This document shows positions 1 through 11,179 of a DNA stretch of 64,000 nt, piece by piece (the first letter of the stretch is position 1; every line of letters starts with the position of its first letter). Origin of the DNA: Dryas octopetala. Taxonomy: Eukaryota; Streptophyta; Magnoliopsida; Rosales; Rosaceae. The DNA is taken from the NCBI GenBank assembly GCA_963921425.1, contig OY992839.1, positions 17,406,910 through 17,470,909 of the forward strand, given 5' to 3'. Below the pieces are notes generated by a model. That model searched no databases. It worked only from the letters and a program-made list of their open reading frames with translations, and was not told the DNA's origin. The position numbers were made by a program, and so were the translations under genes.

Positions 1-939
1 AAGGGCCAGCTAGGGTTTCCCTCATCCTTGCGCATGGGCTGATACCTTGGGCTTGCGCATTGGGCTTCATGGCTAATATGGTTTGCATGGCATGCATGTG
101 CATGCATGGGCTGCCACCTTGGACCTTGCGCATTGGGCATAGGCTTTTGGGCTTAAGTGACACAGGCAAGGTCTCTAGGGTTTTAGTGCATGAGCTTGGG
201 CTACTGGCCTTGGCGCATTGGGCTTGCATCTTGGGCTAAAGTGGCTTGCACAAGGTGGGCTAGGGTTAGGCGCATGCATGATTGCCTGGCCCATCTGACT
301 TCGGCATCCAATAGGCCTATGGCCCATTTGACTTGTTGACTTGTCATCTTTGACCCTTGACCATTGACTTTGACTCCCCATTTTGCCTCTCATTTCCATT
401 TGAATTTGAATTTATTTCTTCCCTCTATTCATTTGCGTGGATGTCCACCACCTTCTAGAAGCTTTTGGAACCTTGACTTTGTAGGGTTGACTTTGACCAA
501 CATTTCCTAGTCCAACTAGGATTTCTTGTAAATGAAGGATTCCTTATCCATTTCAACTTCTCGTAATGATAATATTGCCCTTGGGGTATCCTTGTGTCAT
601 TAGGACTCCTTTCCCTAGTAGGGTTAGGTTTCCTAGTTCAACCAGGAATTCCTGTTCCAATTAGGATTTTTCATTTTTGGCTCCACAATGATGGTTCTGA
701 ACTTGATGTTTCCTAGTGTGACTAGGAATCCTCATTTTGACTAGGATTTCTGCATTTTTCCTGGTTTGACCAGGATTTCACTCGTTTTTCTAGTTTGGCC
801 AGGAAATGTCTGAAAATGGCTCCATTTGCTTCATTTTCCTATTTCTGTTTCATTTGACCTGAAAACACAAAATATTGAGTTCTAACACTCTAGGTTAATG
901 AATTAGTATCATAAAGTGATGCAAAATGCACAATCATCA
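1..939 (-). mobile_element. Element L, 3' LTR (cut by window start)
   Basis: Athila-like LTR in reverse orientation. It shares long stretches with the LTRs at 1203-3520 and 59769-62231: the TCCTAGT/ACTAGGA repeats, the box at 453-470 resembling heat-shock elements, and the LTR start CATCA (complement TGATG) at 935-939. Its far end lies outside the window, so no target-site duplication can be tested. Confidence 0.8.
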
Positions 940-1202
940 CTAATCAGCGCTTGGTTTACTGTCTTTCAGCCTGACATGCCATTCCTCTACATGCGTCTTC
1001 TCTTCCTCTTTCTCTCATTGTTGCTTTCGGCATCTACAAGAGCAAACATCAAATCAGTAGAGAATATGCTTATAAAGTCATGGCATTTATTTAAACTAAA
1101 ACTAACCAAAAAAAAATCTAACTAATATATCCTAATTCTAATGATTAATCAAATCAATTCATTGAAATTGGACACCATTCCCCGGCAACAACGCCAAAAA
1201 CT
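940..1202 (-). mobile_element. Element L, remnant interior
   Basis: Only about 260 bp separate the two LTRs of L. The left part resembles the sequence that follows integrase in related elements (AGCGCTTG...CTTTCAGCC), and the right part is the primer-binding-site region. No gag or pol homology is visible, so L is a broken, non-coding copy or a mini-element. The short open frame at 916-1125 is not convincing as a gene. Confidence 0.7.
1179..1196 (-). other. Primer-binding site of L (tRNA-Asp type)
   Basis: On the minus strand this reads as the tRNA-Asp-type primer site with one mismatch (TGGCGTTGTTGCCGGGGA). It lies a few bases inside the LTR end, as expected for the Athila group. Confidence 0.8.
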
Positions 1203-3520
1203 TGTTGATTGTTTTCTTAGAACAAAATAAAAACATATTCTATTCTAAGTTTACTCGCAAGTGCACGAATCACATCCGTAGCAAAGCGTACAAGCACGAG
1301 GTCGATCCCATAGGAAATGGTTAAACACAACAAATCAATTCAATAAATCAAAAGAATAACTAACAGAGGGTTTAGGAAAGATGGAACTCACGCACACCAC
1401 ACCACACCACACACAAGCACCCATTATCCTATCTTGCAATGTTAAGTTTTCTGCTATCAAATCAATTATGCATACTCTAACCATCCAAGGCTAATGATAA
1501 ATCAATTCAAACACAATATATCAAAGTTTGACTGCTAAAACGGTTTGATTAGTTACTTTCTCGCAATTGTACTCGAAAGGCATAAATTAAGAGCTTCTTA
1601 GGCCTCCCCTAACCAGTTAACTTACATGTTCTCTAAGCAGACTTAAGGAAATTGTTATCCATGCAAGAGTCATTAAGATCTATGAGAACGTCAAACATGC
1701 ACAACATACAACCTTTTATTATTTCCTTATAGAGGTCCTACAAAACCATTACCAAGAACAATCCCTTATTCCCTTGTTTCTTGTGATTTAGTGTCTTTAA
1801 TTAGTCCACAACTTAACCTAACAAATAAACTAGATGCAATTATCATAAGGTGGCCAGTCAAAGGATGCAAACAAATAGTGACGGATTCAATCAGATAATG
1901 ACAATTTGATACATGCAAACATTAAATTAATTCATTAAGAGACGGATAAACGATTTGTTAAAGCATGACATATCTGAAAATCAACCTACGACTAACATGC
2001 AAGATAGAATAATAAACTACATAATTAAAATAGAAAAGAAAATCTGAATAATATAAATAAATTCTCAATCCATAATTAAAATAAAATTAAAGATGCAAAA
2101 CTAAGAGAAACTAGAATTTCAAAAGAAAAACAAAGAACATCACTTGAGTGGCAGCGGCGGTGGCACAAGGTAGCACTCCTCCTTCCTCCTAGCGGCACAA
2201 AAATAAAGAGAACAGAGAGATGTGGCTGCGGCTTGAAAGGAGAGGAAGAGGCTGCGTGAAAGAAAAGAAGATTGGCCAAGCATGAGCCTTGAGCTGATTT
2301 GGGCTCTTTTTGGGCGTAACTTAAGGCTTCTAATTTTCGGCCAAGCATGGGCCTTGAGCTGATTTGGGCTCTTTTTGGGCGTAACTTCCTTTTTAGCTCG
2401 CGGAACTGTTGTATTACCTCTACTAAAATGGCCATATCTTGACCTAAAAAGCTCAGAATCGAAATCCGTAAAATTTCCTACGAAGCTAACATTCGTATCT
2501 TTCCAACCATATATGGCATGCTACCTTATTCGTTCTGGAGAAATACAGAATTTCTGTCGAAGTTTGATGTTCAGATTTCAGGGTTTTGACTTCCTTCCAA
2601 GATAAGGATTCCTTGTGATCTTTCACTGAATCTTCCAAATATCTTCCTTCCAAATTAGAATTTCAGAATAAAGAAAGTCTTCTAGGGCAAGGAATAGGCA
2701 CTTGGGGTTCCTCATTGGGCTCCTTGAGTGTCGACTTGGGCTCCCTCCTCACTAGCTTGTGCATGGTTGTATGACTTGGGCTCTAGGATTGGCGTGATGG
2801 GTTGCCTGGAATGGGCTGCAAGCTTGCGCAGGGGTTGCATGGACTGCATGCAAATGGCGTGATGGGCTGCCACCTTACCATCCTTCACATTTCTACTTCA
2901 CCTAGGCCCAAAGCCCAATTGACTTCATGACATGGCATAGTTAACCCTTGACCATTGATTTTGACTTCAAATTTCGCCCCTCATTTCCCCTTGGATTCGA
3001 ATTCATTTCTTCCCTCCATTTGTTTCCATAGATGTCCAATACCTTCTAGAAGCTTCTGGAATCTTGACTTGATTGAGTTGACTTTGACCAACCTTTCCTA
3101 GTCCCACTAGGATTCCTTGTAGATGTAGGATTCCTTATTCATTTCAACTTATCATAATGACCATATTTGCCCCTAGTGATTCCTAGTGTCATTAGGACTC
3201 CTTTCCCTAGTAGGGTTAGGTTTCCTAGTTCAACCAGGAATTTCTGCTCTAATTATGATTTCTTATTTCTGGCTTGATAATAATGGTTCTGGGCTTGATG
3301 TTCCCTCGTATGACTAGGAATCCTAATTTGACTAGGATTTCCTTTTTTTTCCTAGTTTGACTAGGAAATGTCCCAAAACGGCTCCATTTGCTCTATTTTC
3401 CTATTTATGCTTCATTTGATCTAAAAACACAAAACAAGACAACACACACAAAAATATCGAGTTCTAACACTCTAGGTTAGAAAGTTAGTATCATAAAATA
3501 ACGTAAAATGAATACTCATC
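1203..3520 (-). mobile_element. Element L, 5' LTR
   Basis: About 2.3 kb LTR of an Athila-like element on the minus strand. The inner end, beginning TGTTGATTG, lies beside the primer-binding site. The outer end stops at satellite DNA around 3520. It carries the shared CCTAGT-type palindromes (about 3100-3370), a four-unit heat-shock-like box at 3044-3061 and the roughly 200-bp conserved block near 2380-2600. Confidence 0.85.
3044..3061 (-). promoter_or_regulatory. Four-unit heat-shock-element-like array in LTR L
   Basis: Reads TTCtaGAAgcTTCtgGAA, four contiguous alternating nTTCn/nGAAn units, the consensus bound by plant heat-shock factors. The same box recurs at the equivalent place in the LTRs of A, I and K. 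Function is inferred only. Confidence 0.55.
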
Positions 3521-4695
3521 TGTTGGTAAGAAAGACATGGGGAAGTACTTTCTCATGTATGGATTAATGTTTTAGACCTATTAAAACACATTTGCTGTTG
3601 AGAACGCACGAAGAGGTCAATTCTATGCATACTTGGTCCAATTTCTTCCAAATTGAACCAAAATATTTCTGGTTGGTAAGAAAGACATGGGGAAGCACTT
3701 TCTCAAGTTGCACTAAAACGTTCGGTTAGCATTCTTGACCAACGAAAGCACATTTGGTGTTAAGAAAGCACAAAAAGGTCATTTCGGTGCATACTTGGTC
3801 AATTTTCTTCCAAATTGTACTAAAACGTTCCCGGTTGGTAAGAAAGACATGAGGAAGCACTTTCTTATGTTTGGATTAACGTTTTAGACCTATTAAAACA
3901 TATTTTCTGTTGAAAACGCACGAAGAGGTCATTTCTATGCATACTTAGTCCAATTTCTCCCAAATTGAACTCAAACGTTCCCGGTTGTTAAGAAAGACAT
4001 GGGGAAGCACTTTCTCATGTTTGGATTAATGTTTTAGACCTATTAAAACACATTTGTTGTTGAGAAAGCACGAAGATGTCATTTCCATGCATATTTGGTC
4101 CAATTTCTTCCAAATTTAACTCCAACGTTCCCGGTTGGTAAGAAAGACATGAGGAAGCACTTTCTCATGTTTGGATTAACGTTTTAGACCTATTAAAACA
4201 CATTTGCTGTTGAGAACACACGAAGAGGTCATTTCTATGCATACTTGGTCCAATTTCTTCCAAATTGAACTCAAACGTCCGGTTGGTAAGAAAGATATGG
4301 GGAAGCACTTTCTCATGTTTGGATTAACGTTTTAGACCTATTAAAACACATTTGCTATTGAGAACGCACAAAGAGGTCAGTTCCATGCATACTTGGTCCA
4401 ATTTCTTCCAAACTGAACTCAAACGTTCTCGGTTGGTAAGAAAGACTTGGGGAAGCACTTTCCCATGTTTGGATTAGCGTTCTTGACCTACGGAAGCACA
4501 TTTGGTATTATGAACGCACGAAAAGGTCATTTAGATGCATACTTGGTCCATTTTTGTCCTAATTGCACCAAAATGTTCCCGGTTGGCTAGAAAGAGATGG
4601 GGAATCACTTTCTCATGTTAGGATTAGCATTCTTGACTTATTGATCCACATTTGGTGTTGAGGGAGCATGAAAACGTCATTTCGGTGCATACTTG
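3521..4695. repeat. 150-bp satellite, array 1
   Basis: About eight tandem copies of a repeat of about 150 bp. The landmark GGTTGGTAAGAAAGACATGG starts near 3523, 3671, 3833, 3983, 4133, 4281, 4431 and 4581, so steps are 148-150 bp apart from one of 162. Each copy also holds CATACTTGGTCCAATTTC and CAAACGTTCCCGG-like blocks. No coding potential. It is interrupted by element A at 4696 and resumes in register at 16246. Confidence 0.95.
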
Positions 4696-4850
4696 TGTTG
4701 AGTGCTCATTTTACACTAATTTATGATACTAACTCCCTAACTCAGAGTGCAAGAACTCGATATTTTGTGTGTTGTTAGTTTGTTTTTGTTTTTATAGGAT
4801 AAAATGAGCAAAGAAGAGAAAAGAAGCCAAAAGGACCATTTTTAGACATT

Positions 4851-5150
4851 TCCTAGTCAAACTAGGAAAACAAGAGAAATCCTGGTCAAACCAGGAAAGG
4901 GGCCGAAATCCTAGTCGAATGAGGATTCCTATTCACACTAGGAAACATCAAGCCCAGAACCATCATTGCGGAGCCAGAAATGAGAAATCCTGATTGAAAC
5001 AGGAAATCCTGGTTGAACTAGGAAACCTAACCCAACTAGGGAAAGAAGTCCTAACGACACTAGGAGACCCCAGGGGCAATACGGTCATTACGAGAAGTCG
5101 AAATGGACAAGGAATCCTTCATTTACAAGAAATCCTAGTCACACTAGGAA
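4851..5150 (+). repeat. Short palindrome array in U3 of A
   Basis: Repeated short inverted repeats, for example TCCTAGTcaaACTAGGA (4851-4867) and TCCTGGTcaaACCAGGA (4880-4896), with a third, imperfect unit at 4909-4925 and further imperfect units to about 5150. The first three start exactly 29 bp apart. The two arms change together (TAGT/ACTA versus TGGT/ACCA). The same array is present in L, I and K, more worn in D. Confidence 0.7.
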
Positions 5151-5183
5151 ATGTTGGTCAAAGTCAACTCTACAAAATCAAGG

Positions 5184-5201
5184 TTCCAGAAGCTTCTAGA
5201 A
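5184..5201 (+). promoter_or_regulatory. Four-unit heat-shock-element-like array, 5' LTR of A
   Basis: TTCcaGAAgcTTCtaGAA: four perfect alternating 5-bp units, about 370 bp upstream of the TATA box. The matching box in the 3' LTR is at 14540-14557. Heat-shock-factor binding is an inference from the consensus. Confidence 0.6.
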
Positions 5202-5567
5202 GGTGGTGGACATCCATGGGAATAAATGGAGGGAAGAAATGAATTCGAATTCAAATGGAAATGAGGGACAAAATGGGAAGTCAAAGTGAATGGTCAAGGG
5301 TCAACTATGAAAAGTCAACAAGTCAAATGGGCCATGGGCCTATACAATGCCGAATTCTGAAGGAGCCATGCATGCATGCATGCAACAGCCCAGAGGAAGT
5401 CCATGCGCCAGCCCAAGCCTATCAGCCATGCACAAAACCCTAGGGGGCTGGTGTGTGTCACTTAAGCCCAAGCTAAAGCCCTTGCCGCAAGCCCAATACC
5501 TCTCCTAACCCTAGCTGCTGCCGCACCCTCTCTTCTTGCCTCCCAAGGATTTCTCCCCTACTGATCT

Positions 5568-5576
5568 CTATAAATA
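5568..5576 (+). promoter_or_regulatory. TATA box of A 5' LTR
   Basis: CTATAAATA preceded by a C/T-rich stretch. The element's transcript would start roughly 30 bp downstream, near 5600. Confidence 0.65.
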
Positions 5577-6891
5577 CATATCTTCAATTCAGAAATAGGG
5601 TGCTGAAGTTTTGTCTCTTTTCTTTTATTTTTCAGAAACCCTAGTTAGCTTCTCCTTCTTCCTTGCCGCACACCCTTGCTTCTCTCTCTCTTTCTATTAT
5701 TTTTCAGACGCAAACCCTAGCAGCCACCATCTCTTTTCTTTTCTCTGGCCGCAGCCCCCATCTTTTTGCACCTTTGTTTACTTTTATTTTTGCACTCATT
5801 TGAGGAGGAGGAACAAGTCTTGCCGCAGCCACCAACACCCACCTACGCTTCCACCTTGCTGCCACATTGCCGAGCATTCCAGCAACCTTGCCGTGGACTC
5901 CAAGGCCGAGCAGCAGCCCATCATGCCACCTTCTTGCAGCCGCCTCTACCTTGCTGCCTTGGCTTGATTTCTTTTTCCTTCCCTTTTATTTTAATTGTTT
6001 TATTATGCCTTGTTTGTTTATGGATTTAATTATGTGTAGCTGAATATTGGGCTAGGGCTAGGATGAAGCCCTAGCATTGCTGTTCACTTTTACTATGGAT
6101 TATTAGTAGTTTGATTGTTTATATGTTGACAAATCTTGGATCTCTGTTTAAATTGAATCTATTTGTTTCGCATCTTTGACTGCTCACCTTAGGTTGCAGG
6201 CATCTAGAATTATATTGTGAAACTAAATAAGCTCGAAAGGATGATAGTTTCAATAGGCAACAAGTGGGTATCCTAAGATAATATTCATGAGAAAAGAGAT
6301 CATAGAGGACATAGGGTACATTAATTTGGAGCTATGCGCTATGTGTTTGTCACTCTCACAGATCGTAACGACTCTTGCATGGGTAACAGCTGCCTTAGCT
6401 TAGAACTAGGGAACATGCAAGTTAACTGGCTAAGGAAGGCCCAAGAAGCTCTTAGTTTATGCACAGTAAGGGGAGTAATTGCTAAAAATGACTAGCCAAA
6501 CCTTTTAGTAGATGAACTTTGTCAACATGTTTACTTATTGATTGTTAATACCCATAGTGAAGTGAATGGTATGCTAGTGGTGGATTCTGACCACTAGTGT
6601 TCTTTATTATTGTTTTACCCGAAATCTTTCAGTTGTCATTTTTAAGTTTGTTATTTCTCTGTTTGTTTAGTTTAGCCTTAAAAACCAATCAAAACCCCTC
6701 ATTTGCGTGTGTGAGTTAGAGTTGAGTTAATTGAATTTAATTGAGTTAGTAATCGTACACTAGTACAATTCCCTGTGGGATCGACCTCGTATTTGTAAGC
6801 TTTGCTACTTAGCGATTCGTGCACTTGCGAGTTAACCTAGAGCTCAGAAAAGGTTATTTAATTTGCTCTAGGAAAACATACAACAAGTTTC

Positions 6892-6909
6892 TGGCGCCGT
6901 TGCCGGGGA
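6892..6909 (+). other. Primer-binding site of A (tRNA-Asp)
   Basis: TGGCGCCGTTGCCGGGGA, the exact complement of the 3' end of plant tRNA-Asp including CCA, six bases after the LTR. This primer is typical of the Athila group. Confidence 0.93.
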
Positions 6910-7024
6910 ATTGTTATTTGTGTTGATTGCTAGTTTAATTAACTTTAGTTAAGTCATTTTAGTTAGGTTTTATTTTCTGTTTTTATTTTTGGTTCTCACT
7001 GATTTCTCTTGTTTCTAAGGTACA

Positions 7025-8300
7025 ATGGAAGAATCAAATTCGAAGATCACTCCTCTTTCACGCGTAGAAGGCCAAAAGGTGTTGAGTGCGTACAAGGGAA
7101 GGCCGAGACTCAATTGGACACTGTTAAGGATGAGGTCGACTCTTGTGTCGCCGAAAGGAAGTGAATCTGAAGAAGCATACGAAGAGGAGAAATCAGAAGA
7201 GGAAGTCGAGGAGACCTTGCAGCCGAATGCATCTCAAATGAGAATACCTTTGAGTGATTATTCGTCTCCAACGCTTCTAGCTCAACCTACGTGCATTGTT
7301 TACTCTCAAGTGGAAGCTGATTTTGAACTTTCAAGTGGGACAATCAAACTTCTTCCATCATTTCATGGTCTAGAAGGAGAGGATCCCTACGTGCATATCA
7401 AGGAATTTCATGCAATATGCGAGATTGGCAAGCTGAGGGGGTTGAGCGATGATCAAAGGAAGTTAAGGTTATTTCCATTCTCTCTTAAAGATAAAGCTAA
7501 ACATTGGTTGTTTTCCTTGCAGGTCGCTTCAATTAAAACATGGGAGGAACTGGCATCTAAGTTTCTTCTGAGGTTCTATCCAGTTAGCAAGACTACCATC
7601 ATGAGGAAGCAGATCTTAGGGTTTACACAATCAGAGGACGAAGTGTTTCATGAGAGTTGGGAAAGGTATCAAGAGCTTCTGACTTCGTGTCCGCACCATA
7701 ATTTTGCCCCATGGATGCAGATTGATTACTTTTATGAGGGTCTGTTGGATCAAGATCGTAATATGGTGGATATGACATGTGGATGAGCACTGAAAAAGAA
7801 GACTTTTGAGGAAGCATGGACACTCTTTGACACATTGGCGTTGAGTTCACAGCAGTGGAATAGACGGAAAAAAGTGGAAAAGAAATCAGCTATGGAAGCT
7901 GAGATGTCTGAGCTTAAGCAGATGATGCAGGTTCTGATGGCAAATCAGGAAGCTAGGCCATCACATGGAGAGGCATGTTTCAAGGTTGAAAGAGTTCAAG
8001 CTAGACCGAGTGTACAGTCCCTTGTTGAGCAGCGAAGTACTTATTTGGAGGACATGATGGCTGCATTAGCTCAGAGTACAACTTAGATGTCTAATGATAC
8101 TAAGACATTTATGAATAAGACTGAGGAGCAGTTGAGTGTCACAGCCAAAGCTATCTCGAATTTGGAAGCCCAATTGGAACAAGTGACTTTGACCTTGGAC
8201 AAAGTGGTAAAGGGTGCACCAATTCAGGATAAGGCCGAAGCAATCACTACTTTGAGAAGTGGGAAAGTGATTGACAACAAAGTGGGCACTACTTAAGAGG
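7025..8300 (+). pseudogene. Element A, gag region (fossil)
   Basis: Begins at an ATG about 115 bp after the primer site. The central part has the retrotransposon gag signature: LPSFHGLEGEDPYVHIKEF, then LRLFPFSLKDKAKHWLFSL, then WEELASKFLLRFYP. The end is a coiled-coil-like stretch rich in Q, E and K. I see no CCHC zinc knuckle, as is usual in Athila gag. The region is interrupted and treated as a relic. Related gag sequences occur in B (16573-17849) and F (37150-41240). Confidence 0.85.
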
Positions 8301-8699
8301 ATAATCCAGGTAATGAGGACGAAGTTGAGATGCTAGAGCCTGAACAAGTGGAACAGTACAAGAGGGATAAAGTTAAGGTTAAGGATGAGGAAGAGGAGGA
8401 AAGAAAGAAACAAGAAAAGCACATTGCTACGCGTGCTAGCAAGAAGGCCGAGATTACTTCCTCTATTCCAAGAGCTCCATTGCCTTTCTCACAACGTCAA
8501 AGGAAGCAGAGTAAGGACGAGCAAGCTAAGGAAATTTTGGAGATGTTTAAGAAAGTAGAAATCAACATTCCTTTGCTTGATGCTATTCAGCAGATTCCTA
8601 AGTATGCCAAGTTTTTGAAGGAATTGTGCACACACAAGAGGAAATTCAAAGAGCATGAGCAGGTGTGTCTGAGTGAAGAACTCAGTGCGGTTTTGCAGA

Positions 8700-9100
8700 G
8701 GAAGCTACCACCAAAGTTGAAAGACCCTGGCAGTTTTACGATTCCATGTTTGGTTGGGGATCACAAATTTGAGAAGGCATTGCTGGATTTGGGAGCAAGT
8801 ATTAATTTGATGCCGTATTCAGTTTTCGCACAATTGGGCATAGGAGACCTTAAACCTACTAGTGTTACTCTTCAATTGGCAGATCGTTCAATAAAGGTTC
8901 CGAAAGGTGTGGTTGAAGATGTGCTGGTTCGGGTAGCAGATTTGATCATGCCCGCTGATTTCATCATTCTTGAAATGGAGGATACCCCAATTAGAGGGAA
9001 TGAGCTACCGATCATATTGGGAAGACCGTTCATGGCCACAGCGAACACCAAGATTGATGTGAGTAATGGGAAGTTGACAATGTCTGTACTTGGTGAAACA
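8700..9100 (+). pseudogene. Element A, aspartic protease region (fossil)
   Basis: Protease domain between gag and reverse transcriptase. The active-site loop lies in ALLDLGASINLMPYSVF and the second hydrophobic strand in LPIILGRPFMATANTKIDV. It follows a charged linker rich in K and E. In this family protease is translated with the rest of pol. Confidence 0.8.
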
Positions 9101-9699
9101 GTTGAGTTTGATTTTTTCGGTGCAATGAAGTATCCAAAGGAGGAGGAGGATTGCTTGAGGATTGATAGCCTGGACCCATTGGTTGAGGAAGTGTGCGAAA
9201 GTAGCCTTGCAGAAGATACAGTGGAAGCTGCTTTGGGAGCACCAGAGACCAGTGAGTTGGATGAAAACGTGGAAGCAACTCCTACACGTTTGGAGGGCAA
9301 CCGATCTCTCAGGAATAAGTGGTTCAACCAGTTTGAAATGCTAGTACCCACTAATCAGAAGACATTTCCTTCTATTGAGAAAGCACCTAAGTTAGAGCTG
9401 AAACCGTTACCAGAGCATTTGAAATATGCATTTTTGGGAGAAAATGAGACTTTGCCTGTGATTATTGCAGCTAATTTGGGTTCAGGCGAGGAAGAAAGAC
9501 TCTTGAGAGTTCTGAAGGAAAATCGGTTGGCATTGGGATGGACCATAGCCGATATCAAGGGAATCTCACCCACAGTATGTATGCATAGAATTTTACTTGA
9601 GGAGGAATCTAGGCCTACTCGTGATGCCCAAAGAAGACTGAATCCAACTCTGAAGGAAGTTGTGCGTAATGAGGTAATCAAATTGTTGGATGTTGGTAT

Positions 9700-10300
9700 T
9701 ATTTATCCTATCAGTGATTCGAAGTGGGTTAGTCCTGTTCAAGTGGTGCTGAAGAAAAGTGGTATTACAGTGGTGAAGAATGAGCATAATGAGTTGGTTC
9801 CCCAAAGGACGCAAACCGGTTGGTGTGTTTGTATTGACTATCGGAAGCTTAACACCGCGACAAGGAAGGATCATTTCCCTTTGCCATTTATCGACCAGGT
9901 GTTGGAAAGGTTGGCCGGCCATAGTCACTATTGCTTTTTGGATGGGTATAGCGGGTACAATAGGATTGCTATTGCACCCGAGGATCAAGAGAAGACCACG
10001 TTCACATGTCCATTTGGTACATTTTCTTATAGGAGGATGCCATTCGGATTGTGCAATGCGCCTGCAACATTTCAGAGATGCATGATGTCTATTTTCTCTG
10101 ACATAGTGGAACGAATCATTGAGGTATTTATGGATGATTTTTCTGTTTTTGGTTCGTCCTTTGATGCATGTCTGGATAACCTGTCTTTAGTTCTGAAAAG
10201 ATGTCAAGAAGCCAATCTAGTGCTTAATTGGGAGAAATGTCACTTCATGGTTCAACAAGGGATAGTATTGGGTCATGTGATTTCAAAAGAGGGCTTACAA
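9700..10300 (+). pseudogene. Element A, reverse transcriptase region (fossil)
   Basis: Ty3/gypsy reverse transcriptase motifs in order: WCVCIDYRKLN near 9820, FGTFSYRRMPFGLCNAPATF near 10015-10070, and the catalytic FMDDFSVFG near 10127. MPFGLCNAPATFQRCM and VFMDDFSVFG are typical of the Athila/Calypso/Cyclops group. Confidence 0.92.
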
Positions 10301-10539
10301 GTTGATAAGGCCAAGATTGATGTGATACAGAGATTGCCGCCTCCATCGAGTGTTAAGGAAGTAAGAAGTTTTCTAGACCATGCTGGGTTTTATAGGAGGT
10401 TCATTAAGGACTTTTCTAAGATTTCTAGGCCTTTGTGCACCTTATTGCAAAAAGAGGTGAATTTCGAGTTTAATGAGGATTGTTTGGTTGCCTTTAACAA
10501 ATTGAAGAAGCTACTCACTTCCGCTCCGATCATCATGCC

Positions 10540-10920
10540 ACCCGATTGGAACTTGCCGTTTGAGCTTATGTGTGATGCAAGTGACTATGCTGTTGGAGCT
10601 GTTTTGGGACAAAGAGTTGATAAGCTGCCACATGTGATCTATTATGCAAGCAGGACTCTGAATGATGCACAGTTGAACTATTCTACTACAGAGAAGGAGT
10701 TGCTTGCTGTGATCTTTGCCTTGGAGAAATTTAGAAGTTATTTGATTGGGTCTAAGATCACCATCTACATGGATCATGCCGCTCTCAAGTATCTGTTGAA
10801 TAAGAAAGACGCCAAGCCGAGGTTGATTAGATGGACTCTGTTGCTACAGGAATTTGATATTGAGATCAAGGATAAGAAAGGGTGTGAGAATGTGGTAGCA
10901 GACCATTTGAGTAGACTTGT
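10540..10920 (+). pseudogene. Element A, RNase H region (fossil)
   Basis: Follows reverse transcriptase directly. Recognised from CDASDYAVGAVLGQ, YYASRTLNDAQLNYSTTEKE, the box YMDHAALKYLLNKKDAKPR and the closing VVADHLSRL. These are the standard RNase H and connection motifs of Ty3/gypsy elements. Confidence 0.9.
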
Positions 10921-11179
10921 CAATGAGGAACAGTCTGAAGAGGACACACTACCGTTACGAGAGTCATTCCCGGACGAGCAGCTTTTGGCCATTTTGACTA
11001 CTCCATGGTATGCTGACATAGCGAATTATTTAGCAAGTGGAGTGTTGCCCAATGATCTGACACACTACCAAAGGAAGAAGTTTTTGCATGATGTCAGACA
11101 ATATGTGTGGGATGATCCTTATTTGTTCAAATATGGGTCAGATCAGTTGATAAGACGATGTGTACCGAAAATGGAGCAG

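Larger units (their letters stand above)
4696..6885 (+). mobile_element. Element A, 5' LTR
   Basis: 2190 bp direct repeat, almost identical to 14052-16245. The U3 part holds the TCCTAGT palindrome array (from 4851) and the four-unit heat-shock-like box. A TATA box lies at 5568-5576. The last 700 bp include the strip reading GGGATCGACCTCGTATTTG near the end, shared by every related LTR here. Confidence 0.95.

Noticed and set aside
3521-4695. CRISPR-like array
   Set aside because: Repeats of 150 bp are directly adjacent without unique spacers and lie in plant DNA. Tandem satellite.
5611-6029. Open frames of 118 and 87 codons in the LTRs of A (also 14971-15389)
   Set aside because: Present only because the C/T-rich leader lacks stops. 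Two overlapping frames of low complexity and no recognisable protein.
8872-9988. Antisense open frames opposite the pol region of A
   Set aside because: They mirror the coding strand, have no family resemblance and are absent or different in relatives. Shadows of pol.
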